From Buddleja alternifolia (lineage: Eukaryota; Streptophyta; Magnoliopsida; Lamiales; Scrophulariaceae), in assembly GCA_019426215.1 (NCBI GenBank), contig CM033399.1:31877022-31941021 (forward strand): 64,000 nucleotides of DNA, given 5' to 3'. How positions within the stretch are numbered: position 1 is the first letter of the stretch; the number at the start of each line of letters is the position of its first letter. Shown here piece after piece: positions 22,842-34,500 of this stretch. A program made the translations under genes and the position numbers. The notes beneath the pieces are model-generated. The model searched no databases. It saw only the letters and a list, made by a program, of their open reading frames with translations, and was not told the DNA's origin.

Positions 22842-24274
22842 AATTCATGGTTTGAAGCGTGATTCACTTTCCTTAAAGTGATATTTGCCCCCACTACACG
22901 TTTGCCACTGGGGATAATGCAAATTCACTTCTAGGATACGACAAACCACCCGAGACTTAACGAATAGCAATTTCGGAAATCTCCTTTCAAGAACAACTCA
23001 AAGACTTTATTATGTAAGAGTGAAAGTAGAAAAAAAAATTATGATGTAGAATCTGGCACAAGAAATGCATTTATATAGACAGAAAACACCTTTTCGGAAT
23101 AATTGTGTTGTTTGGAATTCTAGTTTAATTTTAAAGGTTGCACCAATTCGAAAGTGTCTACTCTTGAGAAAAAAAGTGTCTATTCAGTCAAAATAACTCT
23201 AGAAATTAATTTTAGAGAAGACATCTTTTAGAAAAATCATTTTCTAAACATTGCAACTCTTTAATAAATAAACTAATTAAAATAATTCCAAAATAATAAA
23301 TAAACCCGAAAATAATAAAATAAAATAATAAATAATATTTTATTTTCCAAGTGCCAAGTCTTTGATATATAAATATAAATATATATAATATATCTATATT
23401 TTGGCCTCCTCCAAATTTTCCCTCCAAGTTTCTATTTTAAACTTAAAGTGGAGCCTTTTTTTTATATAGTGTTCCAAACTTTAATAAGTTCTTTATGTGG
23501 GATAAGAAACATACTATACATCCTTATATATGCAAGCTATCTAACAGTGAACGTCTGAATAGTACTTAGGTTTTCGATAAAAATCCACAATTTTTGGCTT
23601 ATAGTTTGGATTTGTAAATAATCCATGTAATCGTTCTTGTATCCTGACTTAACTATTACTTATAAATATATAGTATCTATTTCATGTAAAAAAAATTAGA
23701 TAAAAAACATTAAATAGTGTTGAACATATAAATAATCTTAAATAATATTCATAGATATCATTTTTCTGTAGTCCAATAATTTGTTCCGGTCTTTTAAACT
23801 TCCAATTATAGATGCACATAACATTACAAATTAATTTGATAGTACTCTCTGATCAAGTTTTTCTCTCATTAAATCTCTATTAGTAGAAACTGTTCGAGTT
23901 ATTCATTAAGCTTTTCAGTATATTTGTTCGAAATGCTTTTCTCGATATATTAAGACTACATATTGTTTTACATGATAACTTGATAAGTGTACGAGATTGT
24001 GGCGCAGATGGCTTATACCTGCATCCATTTAATGACATTTTAATGAAGGTTGTCTAAGTAAATACTATCAATTGGGTTGCATATAATTTAACATTGGCCT
24101 ATAGTTCTTGGTTTTCATTTACCTTTTTGTTCGGGCATTTGGCACTTTCATGTAATGATCATTGTTTTTAGTTGAACTACAATCATTTTCTATTGTTATT
24201 TTTTAAGTCTACCTGTTAAAAGTGTAAAGTTTTAATCTTTCTTGTGGAATTAGTGAGAAATAAATTTTAATTTT
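22842..24274. other. A+T-rich intergenic DNA
   Basis: Nothing identifiable on either strand. A short hydrophobic minus-strand frame at 23212-23427 is low-complexity. Confidence 0.5.
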
Positions 24275-24279
24275 GAATT

Positions 24280-24318
24280 TGATGCGCACCAAAAAATATT
24301 TAAGGGCACTACGGTACC
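24280..24318 (+). repeat. 5' LTR stump
   Basis: The first ~39 bases match the start of the 3' LTR at 31139 (TGATGYGCACCAAAAAATAT, TTAAGGGCACTA). Similarity then ends abruptly. Confidence 0.8.
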
Positions 24319-24795
24319 CAACCCCTGGCGGGAAGACAAATGCTAAGAGACTACTATAGGTATAGGCTCCTCCTTTTCATTTCATTCATGGGCAGAACGA
24401 GAGGCTTGTCCCTATGTTACTCAGACTTCTTTCTTTTCTGGCTTAGGAAAGTCGAAGAAAGAAATGCTTCAGAAGTTGGATATGCTGAAACTAGCGATCA
24501 TAGCCCTTTTGAGTTGAGATCTTGAGGAGAGTGAAAGCATTCTTCTTCATCCTTATTAGAATATGCAATTCTTAAATTCACAATTGGCTTCTCTGCTTTC
24601 GCAAGCTGGGTAAGTTGAGAAAGAAAAGGGATCTTGAAGGGCTTAATCGAAGCAGGGGAATCCAAGTAGATAAGAAATCTCTAAACTTCTATCTCGAAGG
24701 GCAAGGGCTACATTTGGGTTAGCAATCTTTTATGCTGGTGTACTAGCCCCCATTCATGTAGACTAGAGATCAAGTACCTAATATTAGCGATCAGA
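24319..24795. other. Filler DNA of possible organelle origin between LTR stump and gag-pol
   Basis: The sequence has nothing in common with the LTR or the gag of this lineage. Its composition (purine-rich runs such as GAAAGTCGAAGAAAGAAATG, TCGAAGGGCAAGGG) is unlike the flanks and reminds me of plant mitochondrial intergenic DNA. A 61-codon frame at 24340-24525 matches no known protein. Origin is inference; it may have been added when the 5' part of the element was deleted. Confidence 0.35.
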
Positions 24796-25714
24796 GTAAT
24801 AGCAGCAATATGCCGAGTGTGGTATGCACAGGCGATCAGCAGGCACCTCAGGGGACACTAATAGTGAATCCCCCCTTTCTAAGAGGGTAAATGAGATTAC
24901 TCGTCATATGCCTCATGCGGTGGCCTTCGACTCGAGTAAGCACAACAGTCACATGGAGCCTGAGGCACAAAGCATTACGTTCGAAGCTCGAGATTTGGAA
25001 AGTCGAATCCCCTCTAAGAACAAAGCTTTAGTGATCTCAGTCACCATTGCGGATTCCTAGATATGCAAAGTTCTCGTTGATAGTGGGAGCTCTGCAGATC
25101 TTATCTTCTTTGACACCTTCATGCAGCTGTCTAGTGGTGGAGCCAAGGTCCAAGCGGTGAAAACCCAACTCATCGGTGTTACTGGCGAATCGGTAGATGC
25201 GTTGGGAGAGGTGACCCTGCTATTATCTTTGGGTAAGCTCCCTAAGCGTGAGACCAAAGATGTGAAATTTTTAGTGGTTAAAATCCCCTCCGAGTATAAT
25301 GTTATACTGGGGAGGCCGAGCTTGAACCTCTTTCGAGCTGTTATTTCTACTTTCTACTTGAAGATTAAGTTCCCAACTCCCTGCGGAACAGAAGAAGTCG
25401 TAGGAGACAAACGACTGACCAGAGAATATAGTTTTAATGCCCTAGCTTTACTCAAGAGGAAGCGAATAGACTCGGAGACAGAAACTGAGCGTGAATTAAT
25501 AGAGATAGACATGGTGGCCCAAGTGGAGGGCAAATTAAGTAAGACATTGAAAGATGATAGCGACACACGGGGAGAGGCAACCGAAAGCCTAAAGACAGTA
25601 GAATTAGTACTTGGTAATCCTGAGAAAGTCACCAAGGTCGGCGCTATCCTAGGATCTGCAATTAAGGGTGACTTGTTACATTTCCTCCGTAGTAATATGG
25701 ATGTGTTTTCTTAG
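24796..25714 (+). pseudogene. gag end and aspartic protease of Tat-type element
   Basis: The frame contains the gag-protease linker ITFEARDLESRIPSKNKALV and the protease core. The catalytic DSGSSADLIF is encoded from 25079, just after an in-frame TAG at 25058-25060, followed by the flap region and YNVILGRPSLN (about 25297). The protease would cut the Gag-Pol polyprotein. The rest to 25714 is the linker to RT, ending MDVFS plus a TAG where a Trp codon is usual. N-terminal gag is deleted. Confidence 0.85.
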
Positions 25715-26476
25715 AATATGGGGGACATGGAGGGGATTGACTCTGATGTCATAACTCATCACCTGAACACCTCCCCGGATGCTCACCCTGTAAAATAGCA
25801 CAAAAGGACTATGGGAAGGGAAAGTAGTCTGGCTGCTAAGGAAAAAGTAGAGAACTTGTTGGCCGCCAGGTACATAAGAGTCGTGCACTACCCCGAGTGG
25901 CTGGCCAACGTGGTGTTGGTAGCAAAACCTAATGGAAAGTGGAGGATGTGCATAGATTTCACAGATCTGAATAAGGCGTGGCCTAAGGATTCCTATCATG
26001 TCCCCCAGATTGATGATTTGATCGTTTTTATAGCTGGTTGTGAACTGTTAACCTTCATGGACCCGAGACAAGGATATAAATAGATACCCGTGGCGCCCGA
26101 AGACCATGAGAAGACCAGCTTCATCGCTGATCAGGGTGTCATTTGCTACAATGTGATGCTTTTGGGCTAGAAATGCTGGTGTAACTTATCAGAGGTTGGT
26201 CAACAAGATGTTCAAAGCACAACTGGGAAGGAACATGGAAGCATACATAGATGACATGCTGGTCAAGAGCAGGCGGGGGATAGACCATGTGCGTGAGTTG
26301 CAAGAATGCTTCGAAGTACTCAGGTGTTACAAATTAAAGCTCAATCCCGCCAAATGTACTTTTGGGGTACGAGGCGGAAAGTTCTTAGGCTACATGGTGA
26401 GTGAGCGGGGGATAGAAGCAAACCTCGAAAAAATCAAAGTTATCTTAGATTTAGCTCCCCTAGGTCCAAGAAGGAG
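25715..26476 (+). pseudogene. Reverse transcriptase of Tat-type element
   Basis: Blocks in order: HHLNTSPDAHPVK, the fingers motif WLANVVLVAKPNGKWRMCID with DLNKAWPKDSY, ELLTFMDPRQGYK (usual MD...GYHQI, here with TAG in place of Gln), a frameshifted NAGVTYQRLVNKMF, the catalytic YIDD (26244-26255) and LNPAKCTFGV...GKFLGYMVS. These are the conserved steps of Ty3 RT. At least three stops and one frameshift are present. Confidence 0.9.
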
Positions 26477-27445
26477 GTGCAAGAACTAATGGGGCGTGCT
26501 GTAACCCTCAACAAGTTTATTTCACGATCAGTCGATAAGGGACTGCCATTCTTCAAAACAATGAGGAAAGCTAAAAGTTTCAAGTGGGATGCTTCGTGTC
26601 AAGTGGCGTTTGAGACATTGAAGGAATACTTGGTTTCCCCGCCACTACTTACTAAGCCCCTAGATGGAGAAACATTTTTCCTAGATCTGCCAGTGACGCA
26701 GGAAGCAATTAGTGCAGTACTGGTTTGAGATGATCATGGGGATCATAAACCCATCTATTATGTTAGCTGACTACTACGGGCGGCCGAGCCAAGATACCCT
26801 CTCATTGAAAAGTTGGCCCTCGCTTTAGTAGTGGCAGCTAGAAATCAAAGGTCATACTTTCAGTCACATCCCGTGGTGGTGCTCACTAACCACCCTTGAA
26901 AAGAATATTGTCAAGCCCCGACGTATGGTCAAATGGACAGTGGAACTTAGTGAGCACGGCATCGATTATCAAAGAAGACCGGTTATTAAAGCACAAGTGT
27001 TAGCTGACTTTGTCGCCGAGATGATGGAGGACGAGGCCAGCTCCTCCCTGCCAGCATGGACCACATTTGTAGATGGCTCTTCTACCAGTGCCGATAGTGG
27101 AGCTAGAGTTTTAGTCGAGAGTCCGCAAGGGTATAAGCTTAAGGTTCGAGTTTGATGCCTCAAATAATGAAGCTGAATATGAAGCACTATTGGCTGAGGC
27201 CAAATTTGCCCTCGCGGCGGGAACAAAGAAGTTGATGGTCTACAGCGATTTACAGTTGGTGGTCAACCAGGTGAATGGAGTATCGAGGCAAAGGGAGTTA
27301 AAATGACTCAGTACCTAGCCCTGGTCCAAGAGATGAGAGAACGTTTTGAGGAGTTTGACCTTAGGCAAGTCCCAAGGACTGAGAATGAGCCTGCAGATCA
27401 ATTGGCCAAGTTAGCGAGCTCTATAGCCTCCATCAAAAAATAGGA
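26477..27445 (+). pseudogene. RNase H plus second RNase H-like domain
   Basis: 26477-26920 holds the connection and first RNase H (ELMGRAVTLNKFISRS, FKWDASCQVAFETLKEYL), with stops and frameshifts toward its end. 26925-27445 holds VKWTVELSEHGIDYQRRPVIKAQVLADF followed by a second domain: [50 protein letters not shown] and NEPADQLAKLASS. The D, E, D, D positions are visible. A second, plant-type RNase H after the first is a mark of the Tat lineage. Confidence 0.85.
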
Positions 27446-28752
27446 AGATAACCTTCATCGCCTCTGACAAACCTGAGGTGGAAAAGGGAGGCCTTGAAGT
27501 ACTGTGTGGGGAGGCAGAGGAGCCTAGCTGGAAGGATGAGATAGTGGACTACCTAGTGGCCAGAAGTTTTCCTAGCGATCCAAGAATAGCCAGAAAAGTA
27601 AGGATGAGGGTAGTTCGATTCGTCATTATAGATGGCGAGCTGTACAAAAGAGGATTTTCTCAACCCTACTTGAAGTGCTTAACTCCTGCCAGAGCAGACT
27701 ATGTGCTGCGTGAAATACACGAGGGGTGTTGTGGCAATCACTAGGGGGCAAAGCGCTAGCTGCCAAGACGTTGCGACAAGGATACTTCTGGCCGACCATG
27801 CTTAAAGATGCTCAAAACCTAGTGCGAAGATATAGGAACTGCCAGTAGCATTCCAATCTAAGCCACCTCCCCAGGGATGAGATGCGACCGCTGAAAAGTA
27901 TGCGCCCCTTTGACATGTAGGGGTTGGATATAATTGGGCCTTTTCCGTTAGCCACGGGTCAAGGGAAGTTTTTTCTGGTCGCTATTGATTATTTCACTAA
28001 GTGGGTAGAAGCTGAGCCCCTTGCCAAAATATTTGAAAAAGAAGTGATGAAGTTCTTATGGAAAAATATAATCACGCGTTTTGGAATCGCAAGATGTTTG
28101 GTTTCAGACAATGGCACCCAATTTCAAGGAACCAAGGTGAGGGAATGGTTCCAGGAGCTGAATATAAAACAACAATTCACCTCCGTCAGCAACCCTCAAG
28201 CTAATGGCTAGACAGAGGTCACCAACCGCACTATCCTACATCATTTGAAGTGTTGTTTTGAGAGGCAAAAGATAGTTGGGTGGATGAAATTCCATCAGTA
28301 CTATGGGCATATCGCACTACTCCCAGAGTTAGTACTGGGGAGACCCCCTTCAACTTAGTTTTTGGAGCGGAGGCCATCACCCCGGTAGAAATTGGAGAAC
28401 GAAGCTTGAGGATAAGTCAATATGGCCTTGCTGAAAATGTGCATCGCCGAAGAGAAAATTTGGATTTCATCACTGAAGTAAGAGATGACGCCGCTGCAAG
28501 GGTCGCAAAATATAAGGCAAGGATGGCACGAGCCTACAATCGCCAGGTACGCCCCGACGCTTCCAGATGGGAGAGTTGGTGCTTAAGAAAAAAGAAGCCA
28601 CAGGCCCTGTTGGAAAACTGGAGGCCAAATGGGAAGGCCCCTACCAAGTAAGGGAAATAGTCAACTCGAGCAGCTACAAGTTAATGACAACTAGCAATAA
28701 AGAGGTGCCTCACACTTGGGGCATATCCAACCTCAAAAGGTATTTTACTTAG
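27446..28752 (+). pseudogene. Integrase of Tat-type element
   Basis: It contains the zinc-finger remnant (REIHEGCCGNH ... and a decayed Cys pair near 27840) and the catalytic core. The first Asp is in LDIIGPFPLATG (about 27929), the second in VSDNGTQF (about 28109), and the Glu lies just after a TAG in NPQANG-TEVTNR (about 28210). The C-terminus has WAYRTTPRVSTGETPFNLVFG and GKLEAKWEGPYQVREIV, ending at 28750-28752. Integrase joins the cDNA to host DNA. Stops in the zinc finger, before the core and before the catalytic Glu, plus a frameshift near 28570, inactivate it. Confidence 0.9.
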
Positions 28753-30121
28753 ATTATTTTACCTACTGAATATGTATCCCGATAACCGTTAATTAATAGC
28801 TAATAAGAATGGCTACTGGCCAAATTATATTTGAATGTTTGTCACCGCTATTGTGTTTTAAACATTTTATCCACTCAAGTGGAGAACAAGGACATTAATG
28901 TGACCCCTGGGGGCTAAGCAAGCTCCCACTTGAGGCGTTAGAAACATTACCCGCGACCCCACTCGAGGTCAATATGGGTGGCACTACAAAAATCCCCCGA
29001 GCCGTTTATGACTCGACCGAGGATGGGCCATCCTATAATCCCTCCAATAATATCGAGAGAGGTTGAGGACCTACAAAAGGTCTCCCCACTCCCATTAAGA
29101 CTATGGATTGAGATTGTGAACAAACAAGAGGCAACCCTGCCCCATTAAAAAGTGACCGTTGGTAACACAAACTATGTCACTCATATGAACAAACAAAAGG
29201 TGATCAAGCCCCCAATAAGGAGTGACTATTGGTATCATGAACCGTGTCACTCATTCAACTAAGTAACTATAATGTAAATAGACTTCGTTGCTTCAAGTGT
29301 TGTTATAACCAAACACCAAGGAGATGGCAAGAAAGAGGCGGCTAGCCAAAGATGCAACTTCACTTCATGCTCCCATTGCGTGAAATTAATAGCTATCTAA
29401 GCCCCCTAAGATGAATTCCAACATGGACTAATCCAGGCACCACGTGCCAATTATTTTGTTACTACTTCTACCTCTACTCCCCAATGAGTAGAATAGGAAG
29501 TGAGTAGTAGCAAGAAAAATACCTGCCGCAGACTAGTAGCCGCCCATTAAAGAACTAACAAATCAATAGCCGATTACTAAGTAACCATAGAAAATATTAT
29601 TCAACCCCCCCCCCCCCCTCTCCAAGCATAAACATGGGGTTAGACAATGACTACTTGTCAAAAAGAATAAAAACTTTCTAACTCCCTTGTTATATGATCA
29701 CTTACTCCTAAATTTAACTAGCACAATTAAAGAATAGGGGGCATACGGGGAGAAAATATAGTCAAGTAGCTAACTGTTGGATCATGCAAAAATCACCAGC
29801 AGAAAACAGAATAAGATGAAGATAATAAGTAAGAAAAATAGTCTTACGAAAAGTGATGCTTAGTAGCAAAGTCAAGGTAACTCAAAAATCTAACTACACT
29901 ACAAACTAGCCATCACGAAGAGGGTGGCTCATCCGGACATCGAAAAGAGCCTGAAAGGCCTCAAGGCTCACGATCAGCTTATAACCCCGAGAACGCCAGA
30001 TGAAGCCCTTGAATTGGGCGAAGCTGTTGGGTGACAACTGACTAATACATACTTAGTAGTGTGTCAAGATCAACCCTAGTAAGGGATCGCATGATAGGCT
30101 AAAGCCCATGCGGAAATACTC
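28753..30121 (+). other. 3' non-coding spacer of the Tat-type element
   Basis: It contains no frame of note. Short diverged direct repeats around TGACYRTTGGTA...GTGTCACTCA are seen at 29150-29260, and a run of C at about 29607. Confidence 0.5.
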
Positions 30122-30896
30122 CTAGTCGACAGTAGCATAACCCCTTGGGGGACTCCAGATCCGGTCATCCGGCCTGGGTTTCACCACTCTAAGATTTGGT
30201 AGGAAATCCTCAAAGAGCGTTCCTAGCTCGCTATCGGTGATGGTGGAAAAACAAGTGGCAAGATCAGTCTTACGATCCTGTGCCGACTTCCCACTTTGGG
30301 CATCTTCTTTCCACTCCCCCAACTTTCTATAGTTACTCGTCAGTGACATTAAATCTTCACTTCCTGAGCTACTGTCGCTAGATGACGATGACGAATGCAC
30401 AACACCTGAAAATAAAGGATCGTAAGTCACACGACGGAAGCACAATAATAAGGCGCGAACAACTTGAAGAGAAAACCACGTGCTCCCGGCGATGAACCGC
30501 AAAGCATTACGTGCCTCACGATCACTACTACGCACACAAGACCTCCAGGCCCGCGTTCCTCGCGGCACATAAATCACGTGACGGAAGCACAATAATAAGG
30601 CGCGAACAACTTGAAGAGAAAACCACGTGCGCCCCACGATAAGCCGTGAGGCATTACGTGCCTCGTGGTCACCACGAGGCACACAAGCCTTGCGGTAGCC
30701 ACCTCGCGGCGACCCGCGAAGCACCAAGTGCCTCACACGGGTTGCGAGGCCTATTCACCTCGGGCGAGTTGAGGAGCCATCCCCGGGTCAAAGGGTTTTG
30801 ATTGATTTGCTCTTTGCATACACAAAACCCAACTATATGACAAATCACGAAAGGTAGAGGAAGAAGCATACCTTTCCCAAGGTTATCTTTAGCCAT
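30122..30896 (-). CDS. Antisense two-exon ORF of the Tat-type element, copy 2
   Basis: Exon 1 is 30872-30896 (25 nt, encodes MAKDNLGK plus one base) with donor GTATGC. The intron is 30406-30871 (466 bp) and ends TTTATTTTCAG. Exon 2 is 30122-30405 (284 nt). The join is phase 1 and in frame, giving 102 residues. Exon 2 starts with a Ser-rich acidic stretch (HSSSSSSDSSSGSED), then a basic/polar linker, then STITDSELGTLFEDFLPNLR and a C-terminus rich in Pro and Arg. Exon 1 length, intron phase, acceptor context and the STIT...LF(E/D) block are shared with 8269-9049. The frame is intact although sense pol is broken. Function is unknown; the acidic tract would allow a nuclear regulatory role, but this is a guess. 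Confidence 0.65.
30433..30685. repeat. 147-bp-period direct repeat and CCTCG palindromes in the antisense intron
   Basis: A block of about 52 bp starting GACGGAAGCACAATAATAAG occurs at 30433 and at 30580. Around it are palindromic words built on TGCCTCG/CGAGGCA, including a near-perfect 25-base palindrome at 30659-30683. Similar CCTCGCGG words lie in the intron of copy 1 (8740-8830). Confidence 0.8.
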
Positions 30897-31138
30897 AGCT
30901 AAACAAGTGGGAGACTCCTAAAGAGAGTGTTTCACAAGATGAAAGTTTGTAAGAGGTAAAATTATGAATGTGAGGTGAAAGTGTAAAGGTTCTCACCTAC
31001 TCCCATTTAAATAAAGGTAGGTGGGGAAGCCTTGGAGGCTTCCAGCTCAGTATAAGTTAGACTAACTAGCTTAACGAATGCAGTGTAATTCCTACTCCCG
31101 GATTTAACATCTGATAGAACTCGGGAGTGGGGGCATTA

Positions 31139-31646
31139 TGATGTGCACCAAAAAATATTTAAGGGCACTATGGTAATTTCATGTGTCCCCAAGCCGGGTT
31201 GGGTCGCCACCCGCGGGCTAACGTCCGTGGATAACCCGTTGTACAAGCCCGAAAATGACTTAAAACCCACCAAAGATAATTGGGTTATATTATTAGTCCA
31301 AGAGACAATAATATCATTAGGCATTAAGCCTGGTAAGTTATTAATTGAATTAGGCTCATAGCCCATACCCTACTACCAACTCCCTATAAATACCTTAGAG
31401 GAGTTGGGAGAGGCTCATTATCTACTCCCCTAGTAAAAATTCACTGGCTATTGCGAGTAACCCCACAAAAGAACTACGAACTGACTTGATCCCACATACC
31501 TAGGGTACATAGGCAGCTCGACACAACTGAGTGCAGTCTATAGCTTAACCAACCTCTAACCTAGTCTGTCGTGCATTGGATCGGTTCCATTACCCCACGT
31601 GGTCAATCACGTGACATCCACTGTCTGGTGATTTTTACCATCATCA
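31139..31646 (+). repeat. 3' LTR of Tat-type element, copy 2
   Basis: It starts TGATGTGCACC and ends ACCATCATCA; 508 bp. It is preceded by the purine-rich PPT GGGAGTGGGGGCA. The TATA box TATAAATACC is near 31385, and the block GAACTACGAACTGACTTGAT ... GGTACATAGGCAGCTC lies near 31471-31520. It is very similar to 9293-9791 and to the solo LTR at 54357-54846. Confidence 0.92.
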
Positions 31647-31651
31647 GAATT

Positions 31652-32332
31652 GATATACTATTTGAGGAGTTTGTGTCATTTTGTCCAATGTACATGTTAG
31701 ATGGAGTCTAATACTAAATTAAATTATCTTGTGAATATGATTTGTTAAATTTGAAGATCTTATATTTACAGTCATTGCTCCAACGATTGTCACATTCTAT
31801 TTTAAATCATAGTAGTTACTTTAAAATCTTTTGCACCTATCAAGGTCTCCACCTCGCAGGTCGACACTTCTGATGTTCTTGCATTTACAACATCAAACAA
31901 TTTTCTAATGTTGAAGTCAAGTTTCATTTCAAAATACTAAAAGAAACCCCCCCCCCCTACCCCCACCCCACACATCCTTCAAACACACCCTATAATTATA
32001 ACATACCAAAATGCTTTTTATTTAAAATGATAAATCCACTTTGTATCTATCTATTATAATCTATATAGCACCTTGCCTCTTCTATAATTTAATTTTAATT
32101 AATTTGACCCTAAATTTATTTTAACAGAAATATTATTAAAAATTATTGAATTAATTATAAATTAAAAAAATAAAAATATGATTGAAATAATATAGAGAAA
32201 ATATACAATGAATTTTAAATTACTTTATGTGAATTTATATGGCTATTGTATTACAATTTTTTCCTTTACAAAGAATTTCATAGATTTGCTCTTTATTTTT
32301 CTTTAAAAACTTTGTGTGTTAATGGATATTAA
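31652..32332. other. A+T-rich intergenic DNA
   Basis: A C run at about 31950-31957 and A+T-rich DNA are seen. There is no gene. Confidence 0.5.
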
Positions 32333-32552
32333 TTATTAAGCCTATGATGTCTTAACCTAGTGGTAAGACCGAGGCCCCATGACTTAGAGGTAATGGGTTC
32401 GATTCCACCAGATGTGTGGGTTATTTCTCTACTTATATAGTAGTTCTTTGTTTCTGGTTTGTAGCTCATTGTTACTAATTAGTAATAGAAAATTGTTGAT
32501 TACGATTGTTGATTCGATATCCGACATAATGATGTAACCGTTTCATTAAAAA
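32333..32552 (+). mobile_element. tRNA-derived SINE, family b copy 2
   Basis: B-box GGTTCGATTCC at 32396-32406, an upstream A-box-like CCTAGTGGTAAGACC, a body similar to 20931-21154 (GTGGGTT...TCTCTACTT, GTTTGTAGCT) and a short A tail. The 12-bp TSD AATGGATATTAA is present at 32321-32332 and 32553-32564. Confidence 0.85.
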
Positions 32553-32564
32553 AATGGATATTAA

Positions 32565-32996
32565 AAAAATATTACTTTGTGTTTTCTAATTTTTGTTGTA
32601 CTTTCATAAAAAAAAAATAACTAAATATTAAAATTATTTATTTAGTACACTATGTACGCACGTCCTAAAATTATTATTTATATTATTAAAAGAAAGAATG
32701 GAAAGAGATGCAATAATCACTAATTAACATAAAAAAAATTGTGCTCATAATTAGTACATACCTGCTATATAATAAAATGGCAATATAAAAATAGGTTTAT
32801 CATTTTATCTTAATGAGCAATACAATACTTCAGAGATATTTTAATAATTTTTTTGAAAAATATTATTCTAACAATGAATACCATAAATCATCAATAGTTA
32901 TAAAGTATACATCTGACAAATGAAAGCCAAAAATCTATTAATAGTGACCATAAAATTTATGTAAGACTATTTTAAATTTAGTTTATCTTATTTATA
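32565..32996. other. A+T-rich intergenic DNA
   Basis: No feature recognised; it ends with the left TSD of the next element. Confidence 0.5.
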
Positions 32997-34111
32997 GGGT
33001 GAAATGCAATTTACCCTTATAAAAATATGCAAGTAAACCAAAAAAATGTAATTTACCCCACTATGAAATATGGGAAAAGCAAAAAGGCCCAAAGGGAAAT
33101 TAAAGTGTAATTCACCACTATGTGAAAAACAATTTGAAGCAATTGAGCTTCTTACGCACGTCATTCACGCATTTGGAGAGTTATTATGTTGTTTTGGCCT
33201 TTTTAAGACAAAGTTATCATAATCTTATAACCATTTGATTAATGTGTTAGAGATCATCGATCAAGATTAAATTTCTTAGTATTTTTTGATTGAATAATAA
33301 CAACCATAGATCTCAGTAAAAAATAATTGCCCATATTTAATATCTTATATTTTAATTTAATTATACATATGCATGTACTATGCTTACATTAAAAAATAAC
33401 AGGGCAGTGGCGCGGTGTTGACGCCGGCGGCGATGGCGCATGACGATGGAGACTGCTTGGGAAGGCATGCTTGGCGAGGAGTGGTGGAGATTTTGACGCG
33501 GATGTGCTAATAGGGGTTGCGGCAATGGCACACGACATTAGAGGTGGCTAGGAAGTGACAACTTGGTGAAGATGGAATGGTTTTGGCGAGCGGTGGTGGA
33601 TTTGTGTGTGAAATAGAGGTGAGCAGTAGTGGGGATTTGGACGGGCCATGGTGGTGCATGGCGAAAGCAGCGTGGCTGCCTGGACAGGCTTGTGGCGGAT
33701 GGGCAAGAAGTTGTGGAGGTTTGGGCGAAGATGGTTGAGACATGGTGCGGCAACGACCGTCTTGGCGGTTGGTGGAGGTTGCACCATGAGCTGAAGGTGG
33801 ATGAGGTTGTTTGGATGGATGTGGAATGAGAGGCATGGTGAATTAGGGTTAAGGTTTTTCGGAAGGAGTTGAATTAGAGAAATAAATGAAAGAAAAAAAA
33901 AAGAAAAAATTAAATACAAAATAATTAAAAATAGAAAATATAATGTAAATATCTTGAAAAGGTAAAGGTGTTTTGCTCTTCGTATTGATATATATAGATT
34001 AAATACATTCAGGAGACAGTGTGCTTCATGGAGGTAAATTGCCTTTTTTTTTCCAACATATTTTTTTGGCTCTTTTTGGATTACACAAGGAGGTAAAATG
34101 CTATTCACCCC
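32997..34111. mobile_element. Pack-MULE-like element, 1115 bp, perfect 9-bp TSD
   Basis: The ends GGGTGAAATGCAATTTACC and the complement of GGTAAAATGCTATTCACCCC are TIRs. The duplication TTATTTATA is present at 32988-32996 and 34112-34120, as expected for Mutator-like elements. The interior has A+T-rich arms around a sharply G+C-rich block (about 33403-33840, many GGCG and GGTGG words) that encodes no known transposase. A composition change of this kind inside a MULE suggests captured host DNA; the source gene was not recognised. Confidence 0.8.
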
Positions 34112-34500
34112 TTATTTATAGTATTACAATCATTTTTAATATTTTATTTTATTAAAGGTTAATTTATTTAATGAGTTTAGCATTAAATCAATTTTAGAAT
34201 CAAATTATACAGAGCTTTAATTGTAGAGGGGTAAAGTGTTATTGATTATAATAGATGGTGGAAAGTGAAATTATAATTTTATATAAATCAACGGCAATTT
34301 TGTCCATCAATAGGTCATGGCGGGAGTTTGAAGGATTTTCTGGCAAATGAGGGGGTGTTTTGAATGTTTTTGCTATACATAGAGGTGTTTGTAATATATT
34401 CTTCTTGCTAAAGAGAACATAACTCAAAGTATTCTAATCACTGATCCTACAAACATCGAATAAGTTTCGCTTTCTCATCGTACTTAATATTAAAACATAA
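34112..34500. other. A+T-rich intergenic DNA
   Basis: It contains words like AGGGGTAAAGTG and GAGGGGGTGTTTTG that resemble MULE arms, but I could not pair two ends. Confidence 0.4.

Larger units (their letters stand above)
24280..31646 (+). mobile_element. Tat-lineage Ty3/gypsy LTR retrotransposon, decayed, TSD GAATT
   Basis: The element is bounded by TGATGCGCACC and ACCATCATCA with GAATT at 24275-24279 and 31647-31651. Order: a 5' LTR stump of about 40 bp, an unrelated filler of about 470 bp, the end of gag plus protease, RT, RNase H, a second RNase H-like domain, integrase, about 1.3 kb non-coding DNA, an antisense two-exon gene, PPT and a complete 3' LTR. The order of domains, the extra RNase H-like domain and the antisense ORF fit the Tat lineage. 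Most of the 5' LTR, the PBS and most of gag are deleted, and pol has many stops. Confidence 0.9.

Noticed and set aside
25354..25999. Minus-strand frames opposite protease and RT of the Tat-type element
   Set aside because: Shadows of pol; not in the position of the conserved antisense gene.
33548..34108. 186-codon minus-strand frame in the Pack-MULE-like element
   Set aside because: It crosses from the A+T-rich arm into the G+C-rich core and the product changes composition with it; overlapping frames are open on both strands because of base composition.
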